A stretch of 64,000 nt of DNA, taken from the NCBI GenBank assembly GCA_964502005.1, contig CAZCUX010000016.1, positions 88,924-152,923 of the forward strand, in the 5' to 3' direction. The notes beneath the pieces are model-generated. The model made no database searches and was not told the DNA's origin. It saw only the letters and a list, made by a program, of their open reading frames with translations. Positions 26,683-35,724 of this stretch are shown here, piece by piece (position 1 is the first letter of the stretch; each line of letters begins with the position of its first letter). Origin of the DNA: CAJWOS01 sp964502005 (GTDB lineage Bacteria > Myxococcota_A > UBA796 > UBA2385). Both the position numbers and the translations under genes were made by a program.

Positions 26683-27921
26683 ATGCGCTGGAACGTGACC
26701 CTACTCGCCGCTTTGTTTGTCCCTTTGTTTGCTTGCGGCGACAACGACGCTGAAACCCCCGCCGATACAAAAGCACCCACCGCCGACCCTGCATCTGCCG
26801 ACGATTGGCAGAAGGCCCCCGCCGATGTCGCAGCACCGCCCGCCGACGCCCAAAAGACCGCCAGTGGGCTCGCCTACAAGGTCATCAAGGCGGGCGGCGG
26901 GTCCGACAAGCCGAGCAGCGACAAGTCCAAGGTCACGGTGCACTACACCGGCTGGACCACCGACGGCAATATGTTCGATTCGTCGAAAAAGCGCGGCAAG
27001 CCGGCGACTTTCCCGCTCAATGGCGTCATCAAGGGCTGGACTGAAGGTCTGCAGTTGATGGCCAAGGGCGACACCGTTCGTTTCTGGATTCCCGAAAACC
27101 TCGCGTATATGGGCCGTCCGGGCAAGCCTGCGGGCATGTTGGTCTTCGACGTAGAGCTCATCGAGTTCGAGAACCCCACGCCGCCGCCGCCCGCCCCGGC
27201 CGATGTCGCAGCACCTCCCGCCGATGCGACGACCACCGCTTCGGGCTTGGCCTACAAGTTGTTGTCGAAGGGCGAAAACACCGAAAAGCCCACGGCAGAG
27301 AGCGTTGTTTCTGTGCATTACACCGGCTGGACCACCGACGGCGAGAGCTTCGACTCCTCCGTCGCGCGCGGCAAGCCGGCGTCGTTCCCCCTCAATGGCG
27401 TCATCGCCGGCTGGACCGAAGGCTTGCAATTGATGTCCATTGGCGACAAAGCGCGCCTCTGGATTCCCGAGGCCTTGGCCTACCAGGGCAAGCCGGGCCG
27501 TCCGGCGGGTATGTTGGTGTTTGATGTCGAGCTGCTCGAAATCAAGAACCCGCCCAAGGCCCCGGAAGATGTCGCGGCGCCCCCGAAAGACGCCACCAAG
27601 ACCGCATCTGGCTTGGCGTACAAGGTGTTGGAAAAGGGCACAGGCACGGCACACCCGACCACCACCAACCGCGTGTCTGTGCATTACTCCGGCTGGACCA
27701 CCGACGGCAAGATGTTCGACTCTTCGGTGATGCGCGGCACGCCCGCTACCTTCGCGGTTACCGGCGTCATCAAGGGCTGGACCGAAGGCTTGCAGTTGAT
27801 GGTGCAGGGCGAAAAGACCCGCTTCTGGATTCCCGCCGACCTCGCGTACGGCGAGTCGGGGCCTCCGGGCGCACCGAAGGGAATGCTCGTGTTTGACGTC
27901 GAGCTGCTGTCGATTCAGTAG
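26683..27921 (+). CDS. Lipoprotein with three tandem FKBP-type peptidyl-prolyl isomerase domains
   Basis: 412 residues. The signal peptide ends in LFACG (lipobox Cys at about 18). Three FKBP domains follow (about 55-165, 175-290 and 297-412), separated by PxDVAAPPxDA linkers. Each has the family core VHYTGWTTDG, a Phe-Asp-Ser motif, GVIKGWTEGLQLM and LVFDVELL. Domain 3 has SGWTTDG in place of TGWTTDG and FAVTGV in place of FPLNGV. Typical bacterial FKBPs have one domain, so this would be a periplasmic membrane-anchored multi-isomerase or chaperone. Confidence 0.92.
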   Translation: MRWNVTLLAALFVPLFACGDNDAETPADTKAPTADPASADDWQKAPADVAAPPADAQKTASGLAYKVIKAGGGSDKPSSDKSKVTVHYTGWTTDGNMFDSSKKRGKPATFPLNGVIKGWTEGLQLMAKGDTVRFWIPENLAYMGRPGKPAGMLVFDVELIEFENPTPPPPAPADVAAPPADATTTASGLAYKLLSKGENTEKPTAESVVSVHYTGWTTDGESFDSSVARGKPASFPLNGVIAGWTEGLQLMSIGDKARLWIPEALAYQGKPGRPAGMLVFDVELLEIKNPPKAPEDVAAPPKDATKTASGLAYKVLEKGTGTAHPTTTNRVSVHYSGWTTDGKMFDSSVMRGTPATFAVTGVIKGWTEGLQLMVQGEKTRFWIPADLAYGESGPPGAPKGMLVFDVELLSIQ

Positions 27922-28034
27922 GTTCATTTGTCGGGTGGTCTTTTCGAGGCCATCCGGCAGGTGTCGTAGAATCCGTGTACTGTATGTCCCGCTTTGCCCC
28001 GTCGTACCTTCGCCCAAGGTACAGGAGACGTTTG

Positions 28035-29987
28035 ATGAACCGCACCGCGTGCTTGCTTTTGTTGCTGTCGTCGTGGATTCCCGTGGCGCTCACTGGCTGT
28101 GATGGCGGCATCGCCAAGTCCGTTGGCGACGACGACTCCGGCGACACCGACCTCGACGGTGACGGGTTCACGGGGGAAGACGACTGCAACGAAGAAGACC
28201 CGGACATCTATGTGGGTGCGCCGGAAATCTGCGACGGCAAAGACAACGACTGCGACGCCGCGGTCGATGGCTCTGACCCCGACCTCGCCGATGGCGTGGC
28301 CTTCTACCCCGATGTCGACCTGGACTCGTATGGCGACAGCGTGGGCGAAGTCATCGCGTGCGAAGCCCCCGATGGCTACGTGGAGGTGGGCGGTGACTGC
28401 GACGACCAAAACGACGCGGTACACCCCGATGGCACCGAGCAGTGCGGAACGGCTGCCGACGACGACTGCGATGGCAGCATCAATGATGCCGACGCCGTCG
28501 GCTGTACCACCTGGTATGCCGACGCCGATGGCGATGGCTTCGGCGCAGACGAAGGCGCTTCGGCGTGCTTGTGCTTTGGCGACGACGACTTCCCGGCATC
28601 GGTGCTCGGCGACTGTGATGACACAAACGACGGCATCCACCCCGACGCCGAAGAAATTTGTAGCGACGGCATCGACCAAGACTGCGATGGGGATTGGGAA
28701 GAGTGCCGGGTGTTCACGCCGATGCCCGTCACCGACGCCGGATTCGCGATTCGGGGTGTGCGCGATGAATCGGCCGTTGGCCTCGTGGTCACCGCCGGTC
28801 CCGACTTCGACGGCGACGGCACCGGCGACTTGTTCATGGCCGGCGGCGGCGCACAGGGCACCTATGGCTATGTCTTCCTCAATGGCGTGACCGTCGATTC
28901 CACCGTCGCAAGCGCCGACGTGTCGGTCATTGCGGCCAGCTCGGGCACCATTTCGCTCCCGCGCTTGGTGCACGACCTCGACGGCGACGGTCAAGGCGAG
29001 CTGGTCGCGCTCCCCACCGACCCCTTCACCGCAGAGGTCACGCTCGCCCGTTGGTCCGGGCCGGCGACGGGCAACCTCACCTTGAGCGACGCGAGCCTCT
29101 CGCTTTCCGGCTTTCCCGGTACCCGCGCCTGGTCCGACGCCCAGTCCCTCACGATTGACGGCGTAGGGTCGGTCCTCCTCCTCCTCGAACCGGGCGTCTC
29201 CGCCGTCGCGTTGAACCTCCAAGGCGCAGGAAGCACGGCCTACCTGAGCGCGATTCGCGCGGAGGTGCTCACGCCCAACGTCGAAGGCATGGCCATCCTC
29301 CCCGACGTAGACGGCGATGGCTTCGACGAAGTGGCGGCGATGATTCCGAATGTTGGCGCCGGGAGCGTGCGGGTGTTGTTGTCCGGCGATGTCGCGACCA
29401 CTATCAGCACCGAAAACGAGTCCTTCCGCGTGGCGGGGGAAGTCGATGGCGACGATGCGGGCGCGGCCGTTTCGGGTGCCGGTGACCTCAACAATGATGG
29501 CTACGGCGACTTCTTGATTGGGGCGCCCCGCCACAACGACACTGCCAGCAACTCGGGCACGGTCTACATTTTCTACGGGGAGGCCGTGGTTCCCGGCGCG
29601 CGCACGGGCGCTGAAGCCGACGCCGAGCTCGCGGGCGAGCTGCGCAACGACTACGCCGGAACGTCCGTCGCGGAGGGCGGCGACCTCGATGGCGACGGCA
29701 ATCTCGACATCTTGATTGGCGCCATCGGCTTCGACGCGGGCGGAAACGACAATCCCGGCGCGGCTTATGCCGTCTACGGACCCATCTCCGGTTTCGCGAC
29801 CCTCAACGACCACAAAGGCCGCGTGGCGGGGACCAGCACGGGCTCGGCCCTCGGCACCGCGCTCGCAGGGCCCGTTGACCTCGATGGCGACGGCTACAAC
29901 GAGTTCATCGTCGGCGAGCCTTACCACGACACCGCAGGCGACACCAACGCTGGCGCGGTGTGGGTGGTGCCGGGCGCCGGATTGTAA
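28035..29987 (+). CDS. MopE-repeat/FG-GAP lipoprotein
   Basis: 650 residues from ATG 28035 (AGGAGA at 28023). The signal peptide ends in the lipobox LTGC. The N-terminal part has about four Asp/Cys-rich MopE-type motifs (CDGKDNDCDAAVDG, CDGSINDADA and CSDGIDQDCDGDWEE). These are followed by FG-GAP/VCBS-type repeats with DxDGDGxxD calcium-binding loops (DFDGDGTGDL, DLDGDGQGEL, DVDGDGFDEV, DLNNDGYGDFLIG). The repeats suggest a Ca-bound beta-propeller on the cell surface. Possible roles are adhesion or metal binding; not determinable here. Confidence 0.85.
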   Translation: MNRTACLLLLLSSWIPVALTGCDGGIAKSVGDDDSGDTDLDGDGFTGEDDCNEEDPDIYVGAPEICDGKDNDCDAAVDGSDPDLADGVAFYPDVDLDSYGDSVGEVIACEAPDGYVEVGGDCDDQNDAVHPDGTEQCGTAADDDCDGSINDADAVGCTTWYADADGDGFGADEGASACLCFGDDDFPASVLGDCDDTNDGIHPDAEEICSDGIDQDCDGDWEECRVFTPMPVTDAGFAIRGVRDESAVGLVVTAGPDFDGDGTGDLFMAGGGAQGTYGYVFLNGVTVDSTVASADVSVIAASSGTISLPRLVHDLDGDGQGELVALPTDPFTAEVTLARWSGPATGNLTLSDASLSLSGFPGTRAWSDAQSLTIDGVGSVLLLLEPGVSAVALNLQGAGSTAYLSAIRAEVLTPNVEGMAILPDVDGDGFDEVAAMIPNVGAGSVRVLLSGDVATTISTENESFRVAGEVDGDDAGAAVSGAGDLNNDGYGDFLIGAPRHNDTASNSGTVYIFYGEAVVPGARTGAEADAELAGELRNDYAGTSVAEGGDLDGDGNLDILIGAIGFDAGGNDNPGAAYAVYGPISGFATLNDHKGRVAGTSTGSALGTALAGPVDLDGDGYNEFIVGEPYHDTAGDTNAGAVWVVPGAGL

Positions 29988-30005
29988 GGTCGTCGACCTT
30001 CGCGC

Positions 30006-30045
30006 GAACGGCGGTCGGTGGCTTGTTTAGGGCCACCGGCCGTTC
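30006..30045. terminator. Imperfect hairpin, possible bidirectional terminator
   Basis: Arms GAACGGCGGTCGGTGGC (30006-30022) and GCCACCGGCCGTTC (30032-30045) can pair as two blocks, GAACGG with CCGTTC and GGTGGC with GCCACC, around a small internal bulge. TCTTT follows on the plus strand. It lies between the convergent genes ending at 29987 and 30027 and covers the last codons of the minus-strand gene. Confidence 0.45.
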
Positions 30046-31004
30046 TCTTTGGCCCAAGCGACTGCGTCCTCCATCCCCACGGCAATCGGGCGCGGGGCGT
30101 AGCCAAGCTCGCTACGTGCGCGGTCGCTGCGGAACATACGGTTTTGCACTGAGACGCGGGCCAATGCGCGGGTGAGAGGGGGCTCGGCTTTGATCATGGT
30201 CGCGCGCAGCTCTTGGAGCGCACCGACGATGTTGAGCAGCGCCGGGCCCGCGACGCGAGACGGGGGCGCTACGCCCACGACCTTCGCCGCGGTCGCAAAG
30301 AGCTCGCGGTAGGGGCCCGTCCAGCCGCCCAAAATATACGCGCGGCCCGCGACGCCCCGCGCGAGGGCGGCGAGGTGCCCATCTACTACGTCGGCCAACG
30401 TCGCGGCGGTCGTAGCGCCCGAAGGCGCGGCGCTGAGGGCGCCTTGGGCGACTTGGCGCAGAATCCGCAAGCCGTTGTCGGCGATGTCTCCCGGTCCAAA
30501 CACGATGCCCGGCAAGACGGCGATGCCTTCGAGGCGGTCGTCTTGGAGCACGAGGTCCTGGGCGGCCTTTTTGGTTTCCATATAGGGCAAGTTCATGCCC
30601 TGCCAGTTGAAGGGGGTCTCTTCGTCGCCCATTCCGTCGCCGCTTACATAGCCAAGGGCGGCGATAGAGCTCGTGAGCACAAAGCGGCGGACGCCCGCGC
30701 GGGCGGCTGCATCCAGCAAATCGCGGGTGCCCTCGACATTGACGCGACGCTGCTCTTCCGCGCGGGGCGCCCAATACGAGACGACGCCTGCCGCGTGAAT
30801 CACCGCGTCTTGGCCTTCGACGGCCCGCGCGAGCGTCTCGGGTGCGCAGACGTCGCCTTGCACGAGGTGGGCGCCGATGGCCGTGAGGTGGGCAGCGCGT
30901 TCGGGCGCGCGAACCATGCAGCGGACCTCGAAGCCCCGTCGACACAACACCGCGGCGGTTGCGCCGCCAATCTGTCCGGTGGCTCCGGTTACCAATACCC
31001 GCAT
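30027..31004 (-). CDS. NAD-dependent epimerase/dehydratase, extended SDR
   Basis: About 325 residues from ATG 31004, preceded by GGAGG with a 5-base spacer. Rossmann motif TGATGQIGGATAA at the N-terminus; VIHAAGVVSYWAP and the catalytic YMETKKAAQ (YxxxK) in the middle. The order and spacing match the dihydroflavonol-reductase / 3-beta-HSD / HpnA-like branch of the SDR family, acting on a sugar or sterol-like substrate. It is one gene downstream of a membrane protein on the same strand. Substrate unknown. Confidence 0.85.
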   Translation of the reverse strand: MRVLVTGATGQIGGATAAVLCRRGFEVRCMVRAPERAAHLTAIGAHLVQGDVCAPETLARAVEGQDAVIHAAGVVSYWAPRAEEQRRVNVEGTRDLLDAAARAGVRRFVLTSSIAALGYVSGDGMGDEETPFNWQGMNLPYMETKKAAQDLVLQDDRLEGIAVLPGIVFGPGDIADNGLRILRQVAQGALSAAPSGATTAATLADVVDGHLAALARGVAGRAYILGGWTGPYRELFATAAKVVGVAPPSRVAGPALLNIVGALQELRATMIKAEPPLTRALARVSVQNRMFRSDRARSELGYAPRPIAVGMEDAVAWAKENGRWP

Positions 31005-31059
31005 CCTGACCTCCAAGACTGCGGCTGTATCGTCCTCGCCCCGAAACGGCACGGCGCTG

Positions 31060-32172
31060 TCATGGTGCGGGGGGCTTCAGCGCAGCCGCCTCTGCGACGG
31101 GCACTTCTTTTTTCCGCACGGACCACATAAAGCCGTCGTACCAAAAGTGCAGAATCGCAACTGTATTGAGGATGACCATTGCGACGTATGCGCCGTCGAT
31201 ATGGTTTACATTGGGGCTGTGGTGATTGGTGTACCATACCAAACCAAACCCGTAACTGCAACCGAAGCCAAGGAGGAGCAATGCGGTAATAAAACCCGCT
31301 CCTGGGAACTTTGTCAAGTGCAGTCTTTCTTGAATCCGCTTGTTTTCCGACCACCACACGATAGCGAAATATTGCACGGCATGAAAGAAGTTCATCACGA
31401 AGAATGCATAGATAGGCGGCAAAAATCCCCATGCCAACACGGAGGTAAGCGACGTGATGGTATAGAGCGCAATTTTTTGCGGAGGGGCCGGATTTCCTGC
31501 TGCGGAAATGCGACGTTGCGCCACGATATAGTATGCGGAAAAGAGCACCACTGCGGCAATGGCGACGTATGTGAGCGGGCGGGCGATTCCTTGGGCGTGC
31601 AGCGGCACCGACGACAGCGCGGCGGAGCCAACCGCTCCGAAATCTTGGAAGTTCTGGACATGCTCGGCGAAGTTGACGCCGCCGAGGATTGGTCCAATAT
31701 ACAATACAAGATTGAACAGGTAGTCGAGCCTACGTCCCACCAATACGTTGTTCCCGGCTTTGGCTTCGTAGATGCGCCCCAATCCGAACGTTTGTAGCCC
31801 AGAGTGGTAGACGTCCCACCAAACAGCCAATACCGACACACCAATCGCAGCCCATGGAGATGCAAGCTGAATGGCAATCAACACAATCGGACCCAAGATA
31901 AAGCGCGCGCGATAGGCTTGAAACACTTGGGGATTGAGGTTGCTGCGGACGAACGCGACCACCAAATGCGCGTGGACAAACCCGGCCAAGAAGGTGGTGA
32001 GGAGGAAGGTCGCGGCGTTTGCGACGGCAGGATGACCGTTTTGTACGGCCCAATTTCCCATGGACCATGCCAACAACGCAAGCGCCAACGAAATGACCGG
32101 GATGTAGACAAAACACAAGCGGTCGAAGGTGGGACCGACGATGTAGCCGGTGGCGGGCGACGGAGCTGGCAT
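31060..32172 (-). CDS. Polytopic membrane protein, histidine-rich
   Basis: 370 residues from ATG 32172; the frame is open further upstream, but a shorter start fits the hydrophobicity profile. It has about nine to ten hydrophobic helices. Conserved-looking His clusters lie in or near membrane segments: GFVHAHLVVAF, VWWDVYHSGLQTFGLGR, MNFFHAVQYFAIVWWSENKR and YTNHHSPNVNHIDG. The arrangement recalls heme- or metal-binding membrane oxidoreductases and desaturases, but I do not recognise the family. It precedes the SDR gene by 55 bases, so co-transcription is likely. A TATAAT-type promoter lies upstream at 32282. Confidence 0.6.
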   Translation of the reverse strand: MPAPSPATGYIVGPTFDRLCFVYIPVISLALALLAWSMGNWAVQNGHPAVANAATFLLTTFLAGFVHAHLVVAFVRSNLNPQVFQAYRARFILGPIVLIAIQLASPWAAIGVSVLAVWWDVYHSGLQTFGLGRIYEAKAGNNVLVGRRLDYLFNLVLYIGPILGGVNFAEHVQNFQDFGAVGSAALSSVPLHAQGIARPLTYVAIAAVVLFSAYYIVAQRRISAAGNPAPPQKIALYTITSLTSVLAWGFLPPIYAFFVMNFFHAVQYFAIVWWSENKRIQERLHLTKFPGAGFITALLLLGFGCSYGFGLVWYTNHHSPNVNHIDGAYVAMVILNTVAILHFWYDGFMWSVRKKEVPVAEAAALKPPAP

Positions 32173-32281
32173 AGGGTCCGCGGGAGAGGATGGGGAGACA
32201 AGAGTGCTGCGGGGGGCAGATGTACCACGCCGCGCTCGATTCCCCAATGGCGGCCCAGCGCCCGTGTCGATTCGTTGGGAA

Positions 32282-32287
32282 ATTATA
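32282..32287 (-). promoter_or_regulatory. TATAAT-like -10 element upstream of membrane protein gene
   Basis: On the minus strand the sequence reads TATAAT, about 110 bases upstream of the ATG at 32172 and in a locally A+T-rich pocket of a G+C-rich region. The -35 region (around CTTTGT, 16 bases away) is weak. A plausible sigma70-type promoter for the gene 31060-32172. The rest of 32173-32538 holds no gene that I can support. Confidence 0.35.
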
Positions 32288-32538
32288 TAGCGGAAATGCA
32301 CAAACAAAGGCAGAAATGCCCGATGGAACGTGCAAATCCGCCGTTGTGGGCGCGGCGATTCTATGGCACGTTGTGGGTGTGCAGAGGGCGCGCGCTCTCG
32401 CAGTTCCCGCCCTCTCCACCCCCTTTGGCGGGTGGGGTCCTCCGGCATTGTACTCTGCACCCGACACCCATCGGACGTACCTTCTCGGTTGTCGAGAGGG
32501 TGCGTTCCGACGGAGGACCCCGTCCGTCCCCCTCGTTG

Positions 32539-33132
32539 TCAGATTCCGTTGCTGCGGGCGGCCCGCATCAACTCCGGGTATCGCTTGTCGGCGGTTTGGG
32601 TGATGTGGCGCAGCACGGCGTCAAATGTCCGAAAACCGAGTCCGTCGTCCACCTGCACCTCGACAGACAAGCTGATGTCGCCGGTGCGCGGGTTGAGCTG
32701 GAACTTTCCAAGCAGCAGGTCGAAGTTCAGCACCGCCAATTGCGAGAGCAGCAGCACCATCGCTTGCGAAGACGAGGCCTCTTCAATGGTGAGGTAGTCG
32801 TGGACCACGAAATACACGACCTTCTCCCGCTCAAATAGCTGCACCGACACCTGAAAATCGGTGTTGGCGCCATGAATTCCCAATGTATACAGCGGGCCCG
32901 GGCCGGGAGTGAGGCCAGGATAGCCGGCGCGGGAGAGGTAAGCGCCGAGGGACGCAAGGTCGACATTGGCAACATAATCGTCGGGCGGGGCGGCCGCTTT
33001 TGCAGCAGCCAGCTCCGCTTGCAGCGTCGCGACCTCGGCCCGTAGCTGCGCTGTCTCAAGCCGCAACGTGCGACTGTGGGCGCATCCTGTCGCGGTTGCG
33101 GCCCACAACGATGCGGCGAGGGCGAGCCTCAT
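32539..33132 (-). CDS. Lipoprotein with coiled coil and YbjN-like domain
   Basis: 197 residues. The signal peptide ends in the lipobox ATGC. A short helical segment (LETAQLRAEVATLQAEL) follows. A C-terminal alpha/beta domain then resembles YbjN/type III secretion-chaperone-like proteins (ANTDFQVSVQLFEREKVVYFVVHDYL). The first codon overlaps the stop of the upstream lipoprotein gene as ATGA, so both are one translational unit. Probably an outer-membrane or periplasmic anchored binding protein. Function unknown. Confidence 0.65.
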   Translation of the reverse strand: MRLALAASLWAATATGCAHSRTLRLETAQLRAEVATLQAELAAAKAAAPPDDYVANVDLASLGAYLSRAGYPGLTPGPGPLYTLGIHGANTDFQVSVQLFEREKVVYFVVHDYLTIEEASSSQAMVLLLSQLAVLNFDLLLGKFQLNPRTGDISLSVEVQVDDGLGFRTFDAVLRHITQTADKRYPELMRAARSNGI

Positions 33133-34007
33133 TCGCCGAAGTCCACCTCAGTCGACACGCGGTCAAGTTCCATGCCGCCATTGATGGTGAGGAAGCCGCT
33201 GAAGTCCGTGGTCCACTCCGCCGTGATGACCGCGTCTTCGAGGGTGCCCGTCACGCCAAAATCGAGCTGGAAGAACGAGAGGTCGAGGCTGACGTCACCT
33301 TCGACGGCGTTGTCGGTCACCATGAAGTCGAAGACATGCTTTGCTTCGGTCGAAAAGCCGAGGAGGCCGATGACGCAAGTGCTGTCGCCGGTTGCGGTCT
33401 CGCCGTAGGCATCGACATAGACCACCGCGGCGCCGATGCACGAGGCGGTGATGGGCGTGCCGTTGTATTCGCCGGTCAAATCGACGATGAGGTTGCCGAC
33501 GTAGGTGCCGGCATCGGGGTGCTGGACCTTCACGCCGCCGACGGTGTTGCGCAGGCGGGTTCCGTCGGGAAGGTCGGCCAACACGGAAATGGCGTGCATT
33601 CCCACATCGAGGTCGTCGACGTCGAGGGTGGCGCCTTCGCCGGTCCAGCCGCCGACATCGGACGACCATGCGAGGTCCGTGAAGTCGGTCTCTTCCCCCG
33701 ACGCATCGACCACGATCGCGGAGAACTCCGAGGTCTCGCCGTACGGGAGCACCTCGCCCGGACGGGGCGACAGCACGACCAACGAGGAGCCGGTCCAGTC
33801 GCCGGTCAGCTCTTCGCTGTTTTCATCGGTGGCGCCACCGGTGCCGTCGCCGGTGTTGCCGCTGCCATCGGTGGAGTCGTAGCCAGAGCTGTCGAGAGAG
33901 TCTGACTTGATAGGGACGATGCCACTGTTGGAGCCGCAGGCGGTGGCCCACGCTGCAATGACAGGTGCGACGAGGGCGAGAACGTTTCGAGAGGTGGGGG
34001 CGCGCAT
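33129..34007 (-). CDS. Hypothetical lipoprotein with Asp/Ser/Gly linker
   Basis: 292 residues. The signal peptide ends in ATACGS (lipobox Cys at about 24). A low-complexity Ser/Asp/Gly/Thr linker (about 33-70) extends the protein from the membrane. A beta-sandwich-like module resembling bacterial Ig domains (about 75-150) precedes a C-terminal domain of about 110 residues with two Cys (possible disulfide). It overlaps the next lipoprotein gene by ATGA. Surface exposure is inferred. Confidence 0.65.
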   Translation of the reverse strand: MRAPTSRNVLALVAPVIAAWATACGSNSGIVPIKSDSLDSSGYDSTDGSGNTGDGTGGATDENSEELTGDWTGSSLVVLSPRPGEVLPYGETSEFSAIVVDASGEETDFTDLAWSSDVGGWTGEGATLDVDDLDVGMHAISVLADLPDGTRLRNTVGGVKVQHPDAGTYVGNLIVDLTGEYNGTPITASCIGAAVVYVDAYGETATGDSTCVIGLLGFSTEAKHVFDFMVTDNAVEGDVSLDLSFFQLDFGVTGTLEDAVITAEWTTDFSGFLTINGGMELDRVSTEVDFGE

Positions 34008-34254
34008 TGAATCCTCCGTATGTGGACGATCGCACGGCGAAGTTGAAGCCGCAAGGGAGCGGATGTCAACGGCGTGCCAGGGAGTTTATCCGGGCACTCG
34101 AATCGGCTTCGCCGGGTCCGAGTGGCGTGAGGTGATAATAAGAGGTTGTGGTTGCGTAGCCGAACTCCCACGGGAGTCTTCTGCGTGGTGTTTGTGGGGT
34201 GGGCGCCCGTGGCGCGCACTTCAAACTTGAGCTTGGATCGTGGAGTGTGTCGGA

Positions 34255-35391
34255 ATGTCCGGTCTCTTGTTCGTGCTTCTCTCGGGGCTCGCGACAGCCC
34301 AAGATTGTGACGTAAAGGCCCTCACCAAAGAAACGGCCGAAGCTTCGCCCGTTGCTGCGGCCCGCGCGTATGTCCAGTTGGGCACCTGTGATTCGGCATC
34401 TGCCAAGAAGGTCGCGGGTACGGCGCTTCCACGCTTGATTGCCGGTGATGAGTCCAATCAAGCGGCGCTGGTCGCGATTCGGGTGGGCGCACCGGAAGCC
34501 GTGGTGCAGTGGATGGACTCCTTGCAGCCCGACGAGCGGGCGCGCGCGATTTCCGCCTTGGGGGAAGCGTGCGATACGAGCGCCGAAGTGCAAACGTTCT
34601 TCGTCGATCGCGCGCAAAAGCTGGGCGCGCAGTTTTGGTCCGACCGGTGGTACCGCGCGTTGGCCTCCTGCCACCAACCTGCCGTCCAAGGCATCTTGTC
34701 GTCGGAGCTGGACAAGGGCCTGGGTGCCGACCGCTCGCGCTTCTTCGCAATCTTGGAGACCTACTCCCGCAGCGCCGGCGCCGCGGCGGTTCCCCGTCTT
34801 GAAGAGCTCGCCGGCAAGGTGGACGACGGGGAAGCAGAGGTCAATATCGTCGCAGCCTTCGGGGATGCCGCCCGCGTGGGCACGCCGGATGGCGCAGACG
34901 CGGCGGCAGCCAGCGCGTCGGCGGAGGCCATCAAGCGCGTCGCGTCGAGCTTGACCAGCAAAGGCATCGAGCAGGCCCGCATGACCCTCCTCGCGTTGGG
35001 CGACGAAGAAGGCAGCGACTCCTTGGCGGCCGTGCGCTTTGCCGATTCGGCTTTGGGCGATGGCACGTTTCTTTGGGGCGCGATTGCCCAAGAAAAGGCC
35101 ACCTGCAAGAACGGAAAAGTGTCGCAGCGGGTTCACGTCGCTGGCGTCAAAGAGCGTGGAAATACATGGCCCGACCAGCTCAAGGGCAAGGTCGAAGCGG
35201 CAGCCCAGGTCAACTGGGCGCTCGACCTGGCCGAGAAGTGCAAGGGCACCGGCGAGACCACCTGGACGCTCTCCGAGCTGCCCTTCAAGGACGAAGCGGC
35301 GCTCAAAACCTGGGCCGATGCGCAGGTCGAGTCGATGAAGGACCCCGAGGCGAAGTTCATCCGCCTCGACCCCCAAGCCTTGCAAATCTGA
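34255..35391 (+). CDS. Exported alpha-helical repeat (HEAT-like) protein
   Basis: About 378 residues from ATG 34255 with GGAG 9 bases upstream. Cleavable signal peptide MSGLLFVLLSGLATAQD without a lipobox Cys. The mature part is helical, with repeats of about 35-40 residues of HEAT character and pairs of Cys that may form periplasmic disulfides. The stop codon is part of the TGAATCGCCATTCA palindrome. No family or function recognised. Confidence 0.6.
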   Translation: MSGLLFVLLSGLATAQDCDVKALTKETAEASPVAAARAYVQLGTCDSASAKKVAGTALPRLIAGDESNQAALVAIRVGAPEAVVQWMDSLQPDERARAISALGEACDTSAEVQTFFVDRAQKLGAQFWSDRWYRALASCHQPAVQGILSSELDKGLGADRSRFFAILETYSRSAGAAAVPRLEELAGKVDDGEAEVNIVAAFGDAARVGTPDGADAAAASASAEAIKRVASSLTSKGIEQARMTLLALGDEEGSDSLAAVRFADSALGDGTFLWGAIAQEKATCKNGKVSQRVHVAGVKERGNTWPDQLKGKVEAAAQVNWALDLAEKCKGTGETTWTLSELPFKDEAALKTWADAQVESMKDPEAKFIRLDPQALQI

Positions 35392-35407
35392 ATCGCCATT
35401 CATTTTT
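35389..35407. repeat. TGAATCGCCATTCA palindrome with T run
   Basis: A TGAAT/ATTCA inverted repeat with a 4-base centre, followed by a T run, overlapping the stop of the gene before it. It has the layout of a weak terminator for the plus-strand gene. The same core occurs at 8915-8973 and 53501-53514. Confidence 0.6.
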
Positions 35408-35612
35408 GCGAGAATTGGCGTTAGGCCGTTCTTTTGCTCCTGGATCAAAACTCGTTTTCATGCGTGCATCACGCGCGCGTGTAGACGAGTTTTTTTGTTG
35501 GCGGGCGCACCCTTCCGCGTCGCCTCCCGCGGCGTGTCATTCCAGAACCGCGGCGCGGACGGAGTCGTTGCTGGGCGCAGCAGGCGTTCGCGAGCGGGGG
35601 CCGGCGCCCGCG

Positions 35613-35629
35613 TTGCACACAATGTGCAA
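35613..35629. promoter_or_regulatory. Perfect 7-bp inverted repeat, operator-like, upstream of the RelA/SpoT-type gene
   Basis: TTGCACA-CAA-TGTGCAA is a perfect inverted repeat with a 3-base centre, 95 bases before the start codon at 35725. A further GTGCAAC half-site lies at about 35641. The shape fits a dimeric regulator site. The surrounding 35408-35724 has no supported gene. Confidence 0.4.
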
Positions 35630-35724
35630 TTTCTCCCCCCGTGCAACGTTTTTGGGTGACAGGGCTTGCCTGGCGACGATTGGGGTGAAGGAAGGCCATC
35701 GTCTTCCGAACGTCGAGGTGGCCG

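Noticed and set aside
27924..29927. Long minus-strand frame opposite the MopE/FG-GAP gene
   Set aside because: Repetitive Val/Ala-rich composition mirrors the Asp/Gly codons of the real gene on the plus strand.
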